From: Minisyncoccota bacterium
GTDB taxonomy: Bacteria; Patescibacteriota; Minisyncoccia; UBA6257; 1-14-0-10-40-38
Reading direction: 5' to 3'
Assembly: GCA_020052135.1 (NCBI GenBank)
Contig: JAGVPS010000094.1
Coordinates: 1-11,769, forward strand
DNA: 11,769 nt
The position numbers and the translations under genes were made by a program. The notes below the pieces were generated by a model. It made no database searches. It worked only from the letters and a program-made list of their open reading frames with translations, and was not told the DNA's origin. Positions 1-6,169 of the stretch are shown one piece after another. Each line of letters opens with the position of its first letter. The stretch's first letter is position 1.

Positions 1-655
1 GTCCCAGCCACCCGGATTTCCGTTTTCTCTGAATTCTGCCGTTGATAAGCTTCTCAAAAAAGAATTTGACATGCATCGCGCTCGCCAGACCGCGCATCCG
101 CTCATGCAGGCCTATGGCATTGATGCGGTACCCTTTGATCACGAGAAAATGAATGAGTGGCGAGAAAATTTCAAAGGCGTGCAGTACCACCATGACTCAA
201 CCAACCTACTTGTCACCGGCGCGATAGATGACCTGTGGGTGGATCCTACGGGAGAAGTTATGGTTGTAGACTACAAGGCGACTTCAAAAACCGAAGAAGT
301 GAACTTGGATGCCGACTGGCAGATAAGCTACAAACGGCAGATGGAGGTGTACCAATGGCTCCTTACGCAAAACGGTTTCCGTGTTTCAAAAATCGGATAC
401 TTCGTATACTGCAACGGCAATGCGGACAAAGAAGCATTTGATGCAAAGCTGGAATTCAATATAAAGATCATTCCATACATTGGCAATAACTCCTGGGTAG
501 AGAGAACGCTAGATGACATACAAAAGTGCCTGCAAAGCGATATGATTCCACCTGCTGGCAAAGAGTGCGACTATTGCATATATCGCACTGCTGCCGCAAA
601 AGTTGAAAGCGATGCTCCGCGCGAAAAAAAATCCCATCTTGCGGATACGGCTTAA
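1..655 (+). CDS. PD-(D/E)XK nuclease, RecB/Cas4-like, 5'-truncated
   Basis: The frame is open from the left edge (first full codon at base 2) to TAA at 655, so the N-terminus is missing. Counting from the internal Met at 71, the nuclease core is visible: GAIDD at 50-54 (metal-binding Asp), VVDYKAT at 65-71 (the D-x-K of the PD-(D/E)XK motif), then a helix with Q90 and Y94 (QMEVYQWLL) typical of RecB/Cas4 nucleases. Three C-terminal cysteines (C153, C166, C169, the last two as CDYC) resemble the iron-sulphur cluster ligands of Cas4/AddB enzymes; a fourth would lie in the missing N-terminus. Family members cut or resect DNA in repair, defence or spacer acquisition. No cas1/cas2 or repeat array is in view, so a CRISPR role is not supported. 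A second nuclease-fold gene follows after 13 bases. The substrate is unknown. Confidence 0.85.
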   Translation, partial: SQPPGFPFSLNSAVDKLLKKEFDMHRARQTAHPLMQAYGIDAVPFDHEKMNEWRENFKGVQYHHDSTNLLVTGAIDDLWVDPTGEVMVVDYKATSKTEEVNLDADWQISYKRQMEVYQWLLTQNGFRVSKIGYFVYCNGNADKEAFDAKLEFNIKIIPYIGNNSWVERTLDDIQKCLQSDMIPPAGKECDYCIYRTAAAKVESDAPREKKSHLADTA

Positions 656-668
656 GACCATTTTTGTT

Positions 669-1394
669 ATGACGAAAGCGGCGGCAGGAGATAGAACGGT
701 TCTCGTGGGGGTGGTGAAAAGCAAACACGACCTCCATACTCTCCTCAATGAGCGCTGGTATAGAATTCCGCGCATGTATGCGCCTCAGAGGAAATTTTCC
801 CACATTGCTTTTTATCAGCCGGCGCTCTTTGGGAGCCGGGGCAAACGCATCCAATATTACGGGCGCATCCGCAAAAAGAAAGTAGTTATGCGGATTCAAT
901 TGGTGCAGGAACCGCATCATCCTCGCGCGTATGAACAGTATATAAAATACGAGTTCTCTTCTATACAGAAACTTTCACAACCCATAAAAAATATAATCCC
1001 GCGGCGGGTCTCTTTTGGTTTTACCACTCTGAAAACTTTGCTTTCTTCGCGCGATATATTAGAACTGTATGGAGTTCCAAAAACCGAGCAGATGATAGCG
1101 CGCAGACTGAAACAGCTTGGTATTAAAACCAGGCCCGAGTTTCCTATCACTATACGCGGGAAGCGCTTTCGGATTGATTTTGCGATTTTTTGCGCTCAGG
1201 GGAAAATTGCTATTGAATGCGATAATGCTAAAGCGCATGCGAACAAAGTCCAAAAAGCGAAAGACAAAGTCAAAGATTTCTACCTTCGGCGAGACGGATG
1301 GCGCGTCATTCGCCTGAAGGAGCGCGATATTGTCGAGCGCCTTGATTGGTGTATGGACCGGATTCACAAAACCGCACAATTACTCTTAATATAG
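669..1394 (+). CDS. DUF559/Vsr-like endonuclease-fold protein
   Basis: A 241-residue protein. I chose ATG 669 over the in-frame ATG at 603, because 603 would overlap the previous gene by 53 bases while 669 lies just past its stop. The C-terminal third has the DUF559/very-short-patch-repair type PD-(D/E)XK signature: a strand with RIDFAI, then KIAIECDN, then a basic helix (KAHANKVQKAKDKVKDFYL) and the strand WRVIRLKERDI. The N-terminal two thirds (VLVGVVKSKHDLHTLLNERWYRIP, then IAFYQPALFG) forms a separate basic domain that I cannot name. The middle stretch with GVPKTEQMIARRLKQLGI looks like a helix-turn-helix that could bind DNA. It sits directly after another PD-(D/E)XK protein, so the two may act on the same DNA structures; this is inference from adjacency. 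No clear Shine-Dalgarno precedes the start. Confidence 0.75.
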   Translation: MTKAAAGDRTVLVGVVKSKHDLHTLLNERWYRIPRMYAPQRKFSHIAFYQPALFGSRGKRIQYYGRIRKKKVVMRIQLVQEPHHPRAYEQYIKYEFSSIQKLSQPIKNIIPRRVSFGFTTLKTLLSSRDILELYGVPKTEQMIARRLKQLGIKTRPEFPITIRGKRFRIDFAIFCAQGKIAIECDNAKAHANKVQKAKDKVKDFYLRRDGWRVIRLKERDIVERLDWCMDRIHKTAQLLLI

Positions 1395-1401
1395 TGCACC
1401 C

Positions 1402-1629
1402 ATGAAAATTTTTGTAAAAGCAAAACCAAGCGCGCGGGAGGAAAACGTTGAAAAACTCGACGAAACACATTTTGTCGTAGCGGTTACAGAGCCGCCGGTT
1501 AAAGGGCTCGCAAACGCCGCGATAGCAAAAGCGCTCGCTCGCTATTTTAGTGTTTCGTCCGTTTCTGTTCGGCTTGTTTCCGGATTTTCATCACGGCAGA
1601 AAATATTTGAAATTAGGGAGTCGATATAG
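1402..1629 (+). CDS. DUF167 (YggU) family protein
   Basis: A 75-residue protein that aligns over its whole length with the DUF167/YggU family: a start of the MKIFVKAKPSAREE type, the central motif EPPVKGLANAAIAKALARYF (in the family P-x-x-GkANxAlix-La) and a final strand VRLVSGFSSRQKIFEI. The fold is a small alpha/beta sandwich found in bacteria, archaea and eukaryotes (C15orf40), and its biochemical role is not established. It starts 7 bases after the nuclease gene, so it is probably in the same transcript. No Shine-Dalgarno is evident, which suggests translation coupled to the gene upstream. Confidence 0.88.
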   Translation: MKIFVKAKPSAREENVEKLDETHFVVAVTEPPVKGLANAAIAKALARYFSVSSVSVRLVSGFSSRQKIFEIRESI

Positions 1630-1706
1630 GAGTCGCGTAGGCTAAAAATTTCCTTTCATAAAACAGAAATACCCGCTCGCCTTACTATATAGAAGGGCGG
1701 TTTACG

Positions 1707-1715
1707 TGCTACCAT
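1707..1715 (+). promoter_or_regulatory. possible extended -10 element, start at or near the ATG
   Basis: TGCTACCAT fits an extended -10 (TGn followed by a TATAAT-like hexamer) and ends 6 bases before the ATG at 1722. Transcription would then begin at about the start codon, giving a leaderless message. No -35 match is visible 17 bases upstream. The rest of the 92-base gap (1630-1721) holds only a weak hairpin. Confidence 0.3.
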
Positions 1716-1721
1716 AACAAT

Positions 1722-2132
1722 ATGGATGCAAAAAGCATTGCCTTTTCAGTTATTGGGGTAGGTATGCTCGCCATTGTTTTCTTTCTTATCCGTGGGCCTG
1801 CAAACCCAAGCACATCTCGCGAGATGGGCGGAGTTGAGGGCCGTGTATTTTTAGGGCCCACATGTCCTGTCGAACGCATACCCCCTGATCCAGAGTGCGC
1901 TCCTCGGCCGTATAAAACGGCGATTACTGTTTCACAATCGGGGGACACGGCTATTTTGAAAACGATTGAAACCGATGGGGACGGCAAATTTACCGCCGAG
2001 CTCTCGCCTGGGAGCTATGATTTTACTCCAAGCGGAGGTGCGGTATTGCCTCGTTGCGCAACGCACACGGTGGTTATTGTGCCAAAAGCGATCACGCAAG
2101 AAACATTTCAGTGCGATACGGGCATTCGATAA
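1722..2132 (+). CDS. membrane-anchored extracytoplasmic protein, GPTCPVER type
   Basis: A 136-residue protein. Residues 5-24 form one hydrophobic segment (signal anchor or uncleaved signal peptide) after a short N-terminus. Residues 38-136 are a beta-rich domain beginning GVEGRVFLGPTCPVERIPPDPECAPRPY, continuing with TDGDGKFTAELSPGSYDF, and ending with paired cysteines (C117 and C131). The pattern 'T-d-x-d-G-k-F-x-x-x-L-x-P-G-x-Y' is that of carboxypeptidase-regulatory/transthyretin-like Ig folds. The Cys-Pro-rich GPTCPVER segment is, from memory, shared by many small exported proteins of CPR bacteria and Chloroflexi. The four domain cysteines could form two disulphides outside the cell. Function is unknown; structural or adhesive roles are guesses. 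It is not obviously co-transcribed with its neighbours. Confidence 0.75.
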   Translation: MDAKSIAFSVIGVGMLAIVFFLIRGPANPSTSREMGGVEGRVFLGPTCPVERIPPDPECAPRPYKTAITVSQSGDTAILKTIETDGDGKFTAELSPGSYDFTPSGGAVLPRCATHTVVIVPKAITQETFQCDTGIR

Positions 2133-2147
2133 ATTTCTACATAGACG

Positions 2148-2168
2148 AAGGAGTGGAGAATGTATTAA
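2148..2168 (+). promoter_or_regulatory. strong Shine-Dalgarno plus two-codon ORF before trpS
   Basis: AAGGAG at 2148-2153 lies 6 bases before an ATG at 2160, which is ideal spacing, but that frame reads ATG TAT TAA and stops after Met-Tyr. The mini-ORF is in the same frame as trpS and ends 12 bases before the ATG at 2181. It is the best ribosome-binding site near trpS yet points at a minimal leader ORF. It could act by termination and reinitiation, or be a relic of an older start. Confidence 0.4.
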
Positions 2169-2180
2169 GCTAAAAGAACT

Positions 2181-3176
2181 ATGAAAGCAACATATGAGGT
2201 AGATATGCTCACGGGTGTTAGGCCTACGGGAAATTTGCACCTGGGCAACTACGTGGGAGCCATAAAGCCCTTTATAGAACTTCAAAAAACTGGCGTGCGA
2301 TCATTTGTGTTTGTGGCTGATCTACACGCATTAACCGACCATGAACCGAAGGAAATCCGAGAGTTCACTCGCGAAGTGGTTGCTGATTATCTCGCGCTCG
2401 GCCTCGACCCGGAGAAAAACATTATTTATACCCAGTCGTCAATCGGGTACGAAACAACCTTTCTCATGGCGCTCTTGGCGCGCGAGACAACCGTAGCCGA
2501 GCTCCTGCGCGTGCCAACCATTAAGGACAAGCTTCGAAGAGGCGCGCGGCCCGAAACAGCGAACGCGCTGCTTCTTTTGTATCCGGTCATGATGGCGGCC
2601 GACATTTTGCTCCATCGCGCGCGGCGCGTGCCCGTGGGCGACGACCAGGTGGCGCATCTGGAAGTCATGCGCCGCCTCGCACGGGACTTTAATGAGAAAT
2701 ATGGCGAGGTATTTCCGATTCCTGAACCAGAAAAGCTTCGCTCGCTTCGCATTCTTTCGTTAAAGGGAGCTGGCAAGATGAGTAAATCCGTGCCGGAAGG
2801 ATCCATCTTTTTAAGCGATGACCCGAAAAAAATCGAGAAAAAAATAAAAACCGCGGAAACCGCGACCGAGGGAAAAATGACACCAAGTCTTGAAAGCCAC
2901 ATGATTCTTGCGAAAGAACTCGCACAGAATAAAAACACGCTCATTGAAATAGATGAGCTTATTAACGCGCACCTTGCGGGCAAGCAGGTGATGGGAGATT
3001 TTAAAAAACTGCTCGCGGACTTGATTTCTGATTTTCTCATCCGTTTTCAGGAGCGTCGGGCGACAGTTATAAAAGAACCCGGATATATTGAAGACATTTT
3101 GAGGAGCGGAGCTACGGTTGCGCGTGAAAGCGCGGAAAAAACCCTCGCACTCGTACGGAGGGCGACGTCTTTTTAA
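2181..3176 (+). CDS. trpS: tryptophan--tRNA ligase
   Basis: TrpRS is a class I aminoacyl-tRNA synthetase that charges tRNA-Trp in the cytoplasm. The 331-residue length is normal for the bacterial enzyme. Seen in sequence: GVRPTGNLHLGNYVGA (HIGH-type motif HLGN at 20-23), FVADLHALT at 44-52, YPVMMAADILL at 134-144, VPVGDDQVAHLE at 150-161, and GKMSKS at 198-203 with the ATP-binding KMSKS loop. The C-terminal helical region is complete. The start is uncertain. ATG 2181 gives MKATYEVDMLTGVRPTG; the in-frame ATG at 2205 (residue 9) has GAGGT 4 bases upstream and gives MLTGVRPTG, close to the usual N-terminus. The EamA-type transporter gene begins 2 bases after the stop, so these two are very likely one operon. 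Confidence 0.97.
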   Translation: MKATYEVDMLTGVRPTGNLHLGNYVGAIKPFIELQKTGVRSFVFVADLHALTDHEPKEIREFTREVVADYLALGLDPEKNIIYTQSSIGYETTFLMALLARETTVAELLRVPTIKDKLRRGARPETANALLLLYPVMMAADILLHRARRVPVGDDQVAHLEVMRRLARDFNEKYGEVFPIPEPEKLRSLRILSLKGAGKMSKSVPEGSIFLSDDPKKIEKKIKTAETATEGKMTPSLESHMILAKELAQNKNTLIEIDELINAHLAGKQVMGDFKKLLADLISDFLIRFQERRATVIKEPGYIEDILRSGATVARESAEKTLALVRRATSF

Positions 3177-3178
3177 TT

Positions 3179-4087
3179 ATGGCTTGGATTCTGTTTCCTC
3201 TTGCCGCTCATCTGTTCTACGTGACGGGGAGTTTCATTGATAAATATCTCCTGCAGCGCTACTTCCCGAACGGAAAGAGCGGAGCACTCCTCATTTTTGG
3301 AGCGATTATGGGTGTGGTCATGCTTCCCGTCATTTGGTTTATAGAGCCGCATGTATTTTCCGTTTCTCTCAGAGACGCATTGCTTCTCGTCGGAAGCGGA
3401 GTACTATTTAATTTATACCTTTTGCCGTATCTTGCGGCACTTTCTCGCAGTGAAACATCCGTCGTGGGTTCAATTTTTCAAACCATTCCGATATTCGGGT
3501 TTATATTGGGCTTTATATTTTTAGGTGAATTTTTAAGCTTTTTGCAAATCGTAGGAGGACTTATTATTATCATGGGGGCCGTCGCGATCACTCTACATCG
3601 AGGCGAAGCGCGGCAGGTTCAGGCTCGGGCGCTCTTTCTCATGCTCCTCGCATCATTCTGTATCGCCGCCGCATCACTCTTGTTTAAATTTGCCGCGCTC
3701 GAAACTACGTACTGGGTTTCAGTTTTCTGGCAGAATATCGGCTTACTCGTTTTCGGAGTAATACTGTTTGCTGTGCCTAATTATCGAACGCAATGTATGG
3801 GCGTGATCAAAAAAGCATCGCTCTCATTTGGAGCAGTGAATCTCTTGAATGAAATCATTGCCATTGTAGCCGGTCTTCTCATCCTCTACGCGTATCTCTT
3901 GGCGCCCATTGCGCTTGTGCAAACAGTGGGCGGCTTTCAGCCATTTTTCTTTCTTCTTTTTGGATTAGTTCTTACAAAGCTCTTTCCCCATATTTTTAAG
4001 GAATCAATTGATAGGAAAAGCTTGGGGATAAAAATAGTTGCCATGGCGTTCATGGTGTTTGGCGCGTACCTCTTATACAATTCATAA
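3179..4087 (+). CDS. EamA/DMT-type transporter
   Basis: A 302-residue, very hydrophobic protein with about ten predicted membrane helices in two halves of five, the layout of drug/metabolite transporter (EamA) proteins. The end of the first half carries the family signature: PYLAALSRSETSVVGSIFQTIPIFGFILGFIFLGEFLSFLQIVGGLIIIMGA. This is a conserved helix, then the 'P-x-F-x-x-x-x-G-x-x-F-L-x-E' element and the last helix of the repeat. The second half (residues 148-302) ends similarly, with VQTVGGFQPFFFLLFGLVLTKLFP and a final helix. Such proteins move metabolites, amino acids or nucleotide-linked compounds across the inner membrane; the substrate cannot be read from sequence. It begins 2 bases after trpS and ends 5 bases before msrA, so translation is probably coupled. 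A link to tryptophan is suggested only by adjacency. Confidence 0.85.
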   Translation: MAWILFPLAAHLFYVTGSFIDKYLLQRYFPNGKSGALLIFGAIMGVVMLPVIWFIEPHVFSVSLRDALLLVGSGVLFNLYLLPYLAALSRSETSVVGSIFQTIPIFGFILGFIFLGEFLSFLQIVGGLIIIMGAVAITLHRGEARQVQARALFLMLLASFCIAAASLLFKFAALETTYWVSVFWQNIGLLVFGVILFAVPNYRTQCMGVIKKASLSFGAVNLLNEIIAIVAGLLILYAYLLAPIALVQTVGGFQPFFFLLFGLVLTKLFPHIFKESIDRKSLGIKIVAMAFMVFGAYLLYNS

Positions 4088-4092
4088 TACCT

Positions 4093-4680
4093 ATGAGCAC
4101 AACGCGAGAAACAGCAGTACTCGGTGGTGGATGTTTCTGGTGCACGGAGGCAGTTTTTTCCGCAGGAGGCGGATCCGCCTATGGCGGAAAGATGTTTCGC
4201 GGCGTAATTTCAGTTACACCAGGATACTCCGGTGGATCGATTGAAAATCCATCGTACGAGGACGTCTCAAGCGGTCGCACGGGCCATGTTGAAGTTATTC
4301 GCATTGAGTACGATTCGTCGCTCGTTTCATACGAAACGCTCCTCACTATTTTTTTCGCATCGCACGACCCCACGACGCCAAACCGCCAGGGAGCGGACGT
4401 CGGCACGCAGTATCGCTCGATTATCTTTTACACGACCGACAAACAGCGCGAGCAGGCAGAGCAATTCATCGAAAAAATAAACGCGTCATCCAAAGACGGC
4501 GCGCCGGCGGTAACCGAGATAGAGCCGCTTAAAAAGTTTTATCCGGCAGAAGACTATCACCGTGATTACTACGCACGCAATAAAAACGCCGGCTATTGCC
4601 AGATGGTCATCAATCCGAAGCTCGAGAAGGTTCAAAAAGAGTTTGTGGAATTGTTAAATAATCCGAATGAAGAGGTATAA
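4093..4680 (+). CDS. msrA: peptide-methionine (S)-S-oxide reductase, with in-frame insertion
   Basis: MsrA reduces the S-epimer of methionine sulphoxide in proteins and free methionine, using thioredoxin-type reductant. The 195-residue protein shows GGCFWCTEAVF (11-22, nucleophile C14 in GCFWC), GVISVTPGYSGG (37-48), the GHVEVIRIEYD strand (64-74), GTQYRSIIF (104-112), the EDYHRDYY stretch and a likely resolving cysteine C169 in NAGYCQ. Between EAVF and GVISV the family normally has about four residues; here there are twelve (SAGGGSAYGGKMFR minus the ends). The extra, Gly-rich stretch is encoded by a palindromic element (separate entry). The active-site residues are intact and the frame is kept, so the enzyme is probably functional, with a longer loop after the catalytic helix. 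There is no fused MsrB domain. Confidence 0.97.
   Translation: MSTTRETAVLGGGCFWCTEAVFSAGGGSAYGGKMFRGVISVTPGYSGGSIENPSYEDVSSGRTGHVEVIRIEYDSSLVSYETLLTIFFASHDPTTPNRQGADVGTQYRSIIFYTTDKQREQAEQFIEKINASSKDGAPAVTEIEPLKKFYPAEDYHRDYYARNKNAGYCQMVINPKLEKVQKEFVELLNNPNEEV
4157..4190. repeat. in-frame palindromic element inside msrA
   Basis: Nested inverted repeats: outer arms TTTCCGC (4157-4163) and GCGGAAA (4184-4190); a perfect 14-bp palindrome AGGCGGATCCGCCT (4167-4180); and the hairpin TCCGCC-TAT-GGCGGA (4174-4188). It encodes about residues 22-33 of MsrA (SAGGGSAYGGK), which are absent from normal MsrA at this point. The core GGATCCGCCTATGGCGGA matches the element in dinB (10204-10221) at 14 of 18 bases, with one compensatory stem pair. 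Confidence 0.8.
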
Positions 4681-4722
4681 AAATGACTCGACCCCCAGAG
4701 CCAGCGTGCTGGATGGGGGTCG
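4679..4722 (-). terminator. hairpin terminator closing the minus-strand unit 4761-5246
   Basis: Arms CGACCCCC (4689-4696) and GGGGGTCG (4715-4722) enclose a second stem CCAGC/GCTGG (4701-4712). On the minus strand the hairpin is followed after 5 bases by five T's (4683-4679), the form of an intrinsic terminator. On the plus strand no T run follows, so it serves the minus-strand genes. It lies between convergent msrA and the 43-residue gene, and may also block msrA read-through as a strong RNA hairpin. Confidence 0.65.
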
Positions 4723-4760
4723 GGAATCGTGTGGGGGGGGCGAGGCATGTTGAGTATGAA

Positions 4761-4892
4761 TTAATCTCGAGCCAACATTTTCTCGTGTTCTTCAGTCGTG
4801 ACGCAGTTGCATTCGCCGCGCTCGCACATCTCGCGATATGCTTCGCGGATGCACTTGGCGAGATACTGAAGCTGTTCTGCTGTTAGGAACAT
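4761..4892 (-). CDS. small cysteine-containing protein, unrecognised
   Basis: A 43-residue reading frame on the minus strand: MFLTAEQLQYLAKCIREAY at the N-terminus, then a REMCERGECNC segment and an acidic-basic tail TTEEHEKMLARD. It is probably mostly helical, with four cysteines (C14, C23, C28, C30) that could bind metal or form disulphides. It follows the 94-residue minus-strand gene by 69 bases, lies downstream of the same strong promoter, and ends 38 bases before the terminator hairpin, which is why I call it despite its size. The plus-strand frame over the same bases (4683-4886) has no family resemblance. I recognise no homologue. No good Shine-Dalgarno is present. Confidence 0.5.
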   Translation of the reverse strand: MFLTAEQLQYLAKCIREAYREMCERGECNCVTTEEHEKMLARD

Positions 4893-4961
4893 GCGATTTT
4901 CTTGTTGTGTCTGACCCGCTCACGTGGAGCAAAACAAGTCCGCGTTAAGGGAACGACTGAG

Positions 4962-5246
4962 CTAGTCGATGCTGAAGATGCGAGGTGGAAGCCCCTCATT
5001 CGCCTTGTAGAACCAGGTCATGTTGTCGTTGTTGTCGTGGACGTGATCCAAGAAGAGTCGATTCAGAACACGAGCATCCACCTTCTCGGAGCAAATGCCG
5101 ATCGTGGTCTGGTCCCACTGTGGATCCGGAACGGTGATCAGGTGAGGGAGGTTCCTGCCGTTGAAGACCGCCTCCATTCCCTTTCGGATCTGATCCAGAT
5201 CAGGGGATTCTTTCCAATCACACCAGTAGAAAACGATCTTCTTCAT
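4962..5246 (-). CDS. hypothetical protein, 94 residues, unrecognised
   Basis: The frame is open further upstream to 5324, but that start would lie about 16 bases upstream of the predicted transcription start (about 5308), so I chose ATG 5246 (MKKIVFYWCDWKES...). The protein has a hydrophobic first strand (KKIVFYWCDW), an acidic helix (SPDLDQIRKGMEAVF), then LPHLITVPDPQWDQTTIGICSEKVDARVLNRLFLDHVHDNNDNMTWFYK. This reads as a small globular alpha/beta domain with two cysteines. No signal peptide or membrane helix is visible. I do not recognise the family. It is the first gene of a minus-strand unit of two genes with its own promoter and terminator, inserted between plus-strand msrA and the TfoX-domain gene. 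The opposite-strand frame (4902-5252) contains a run of six Val from a repetitive stretch and is judged a shadow. Confidence 0.6.
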   Translation of the reverse strand: MKKIVFYWCDWKESPDLDQIRKGMEAVFNGRNLPHLITVPDPQWDQTTIGICSEKVDARVLNRLFLDHVHDNNDNMTWFYKANEGLPPRIFSID

Positions 5247-5314
5247 TTGTGAATTCTCAATGTACGAGGAAGGTGCACACGGTCTACGTGTGATGCCCAG
5301 CGAGGCATGTTCCA

Positions 5315-5343
5315 ATGATAGCATACATCAATATATTTGTCAA
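5315..5343 (-). promoter_or_regulatory. sigma70-type promoter for the minus-strand unit
   Basis: Read on the minus strand: TTGACA (5343-5338), a 17-base spacer, then TATCAT (5320-5315) preceded by TGC, an extended -10. It has a perfect -35, ideal spacing and five of six bases at -10. Transcription would begin near 5308, leaving about 60 bases before ATG 5246. That leader can fold a 6-bp hairpin, CACACG-TAGAC-CGTGTG. Confidence 0.75.
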
Positions 5344-5363
5344 TACCCAAAACCTTGTAAAAT

Positions 5364-5720
5364 ATGAAGAAAATCGACTCTTTTCATGAATTTGTAATGG
5401 GTGATCTATTGGCAGAAGTATCAGGAGTTACCTCAAAGAAAATGTTCAGTGGCTACGGCATTTATAAGCAGGGCATTATCTTCGCCATCATTGCGGATGG
5501 TGAGCTTTACTTTAAAATCGGTGAAGAAAATAAAGCTGATTACGAAGCGTATGGAAGTAAGCCCTTCACGTATAAAATGCCGGGCGGCAAACTATATAAA
5601 ATGTCATACTGGGAATTGCCGGAGGAAATTATGGAAGATCACGAAGCGCTTCGGGGGTGGGTAGAAAAGGCAGTTCAGGCAAGCGTGAAAGCTCATCGTA
5701 CGAAAAAGAAGAAAAAATAA
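5364..5720 (+). CDS. TfoX N-terminal domain protein
   Basis: A 118-residue protein matching the TfoX/Sxy N-terminal domain over most of its length: FVMGDLLAEVSGVTSKKMFSGYGIYKQGIIFAIIADGELYFKIGEEN, then a PFTY strand and the closing MSYWELPEEIMED helix region. In Gammaproteobacteria TfoX/Sxy activates competence genes with CRP. Stand-alone N-terminal domains are widespread and their role is mostly unknown, so a competence function here is not established. The C-terminal DUF/TfoX-C domain is absent and replaced by a short basic tail ending in five lysines. The gene stands between a divergent minus-strand promoter and the DoxX gene. A TAAAAT hexamer abuts the ATG but is too close to serve this start. 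Confidence 0.88.
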   Translation: MKKIDSFHEFVMGDLLAEVSGVTSKKMFSGYGIYKQGIIFAIIADGELYFKIGEENKADYEAYGSKPFTYKMPGGKLYKMSYWELPEEIMEDHEALRGWVEKAVQASVKAHRTKKKKK

Positions 5721-5726
5721 GGTAAG

Positions 5727-5735
5727 TGTTATACT
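5727..5735 (+). promoter_or_regulatory. possible extended -10 promoter for doxX unit
   Basis: TGTTATACT is an extended -10 (TGn plus TATACT, five of six to consensus). No -35 is visible in the A-rich 3' end of the preceding gene, which extended -10 promoters can do without. Transcription would begin near 5742, giving a leader of about 38 bases before ATG 5780. Confidence 0.4.
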
Positions 5736-5779
5736 GACTATATTGAGCTAATCGCTATTATTCACTTATTTTAAAACCT

Positions 5780-6169
5780 ATGGATATTCTTTTTCTTATC
5801 GGGCGAATACTCTTTGGCGGATATTTTCTTATGAATGGCATGAATCATCTTTTTAAGAGTGCGGGACTTGCCGGATATGCGGCCTCAAAGGGTGTGCCAC
5901 AGCCGAAGTTAGCGGTGTTTAGTTCAGGACTACTCATTCTCTTTGGAGGCGTTGCAATCATTCTTGGTGTGTATATTCTCTATGCGGTGGGGGCACTCGC
6001 ACTGTTTCTTATTCCGGTTTCGTTTATGATGCATGCGTTCTGGAAAATAAGCGATCCGATGCAAAAAATAATGGAGCAGGTGAACTTCATGAAGAATATG
6101 GCACTTCTCGGTGCCGCACTTATGCTCCTCTCTATTCCCATGCCGTGGATAATGAGTATTGCTTGGTAG
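5780..6169 (+). CDS. DoxX family membrane protein
   Basis: A 129-residue protein with four membrane helices. It starts with the typical DoxX motif IGRILFGGYFLMNGMNHLFK (6-25), then GLAGYAASKGVPQPKLAVFSSGLLILFGGVAIILGVY, in which the polar loop before helix 2 with G-V-P/P is characteristic, and a late NFMKNMALLGAALML helix. DoxX proteins are subunits of, or relatives of, quinone-linked membrane oxidoreductases and in some bacteria of oxidative-stress complexes; the catalytic role here is not known. Its stop is followed without a gap by the ATG of the next membrane protein, so the two are almost certainly co-translated. Confidence 0.88.
   Translation: MDILFLIGRILFGGYFLMNGMNHLFKSAGLAGYAASKGVPQPKLAVFSSGLLILFGGVAIILGVYILYAVGALALFLIPVSFMMHAFWKISDPMQKIMEQVNFMKNMALLGAALMLLSIPMPWIMSIAW

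Noticed and set aside
1..655. Left-edge nuclease as a CRISPR Cas4
   Set aside because: The fold and cysteines are Cas4-like, but no repeats, cas1 or cas2 are visible, so only a general nuclease call is supported.
603..668. Upstream start for the DUF559-type gene
   Set aside because: It would overlap the previous CDS by 53 bases and adds a basic stretch that fits no domain; ATG 669 is more economical.
1676..1698. Weak hairpin CGCCTT/AGGGCG downstream of the DUF167 gene as a terminator
   Set aside because: It has a wobble-containing 6-bp stem and no T run after it on either strand.
2426..3040. Minus-strand ORF of 204 codons
   Set aside because: It lies wholly inside trpS and is Ser/Arg-rich, the usual antisense shadow.
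4683..4886. Plus-strand ORF of 67 codons after msrA
   Set aside because: Its first codons run through the terminator hairpin and its composition is unlike a protein family; the minus-strand 43-residue frame fits the transcription signals better.
4902..5252. Plus-strand ORF of 116 codons
   Set aside because: It overlaps the minus-strand 94-residue gene, contains a low-complexity Val run, and has no promoter or Shine-Dalgarno of its own, whereas the minus strand has a strong promoter and terminator.
4740..5311. 12-base direct repeat GCGAGGCATGTT at 4740 and 5300 flanking the minus-strand cassette
   Set aside because: Several 12-base repeats are expected by chance in a window this size, and no longer homology or element ends extend from it, so it is not evidence of insertion.
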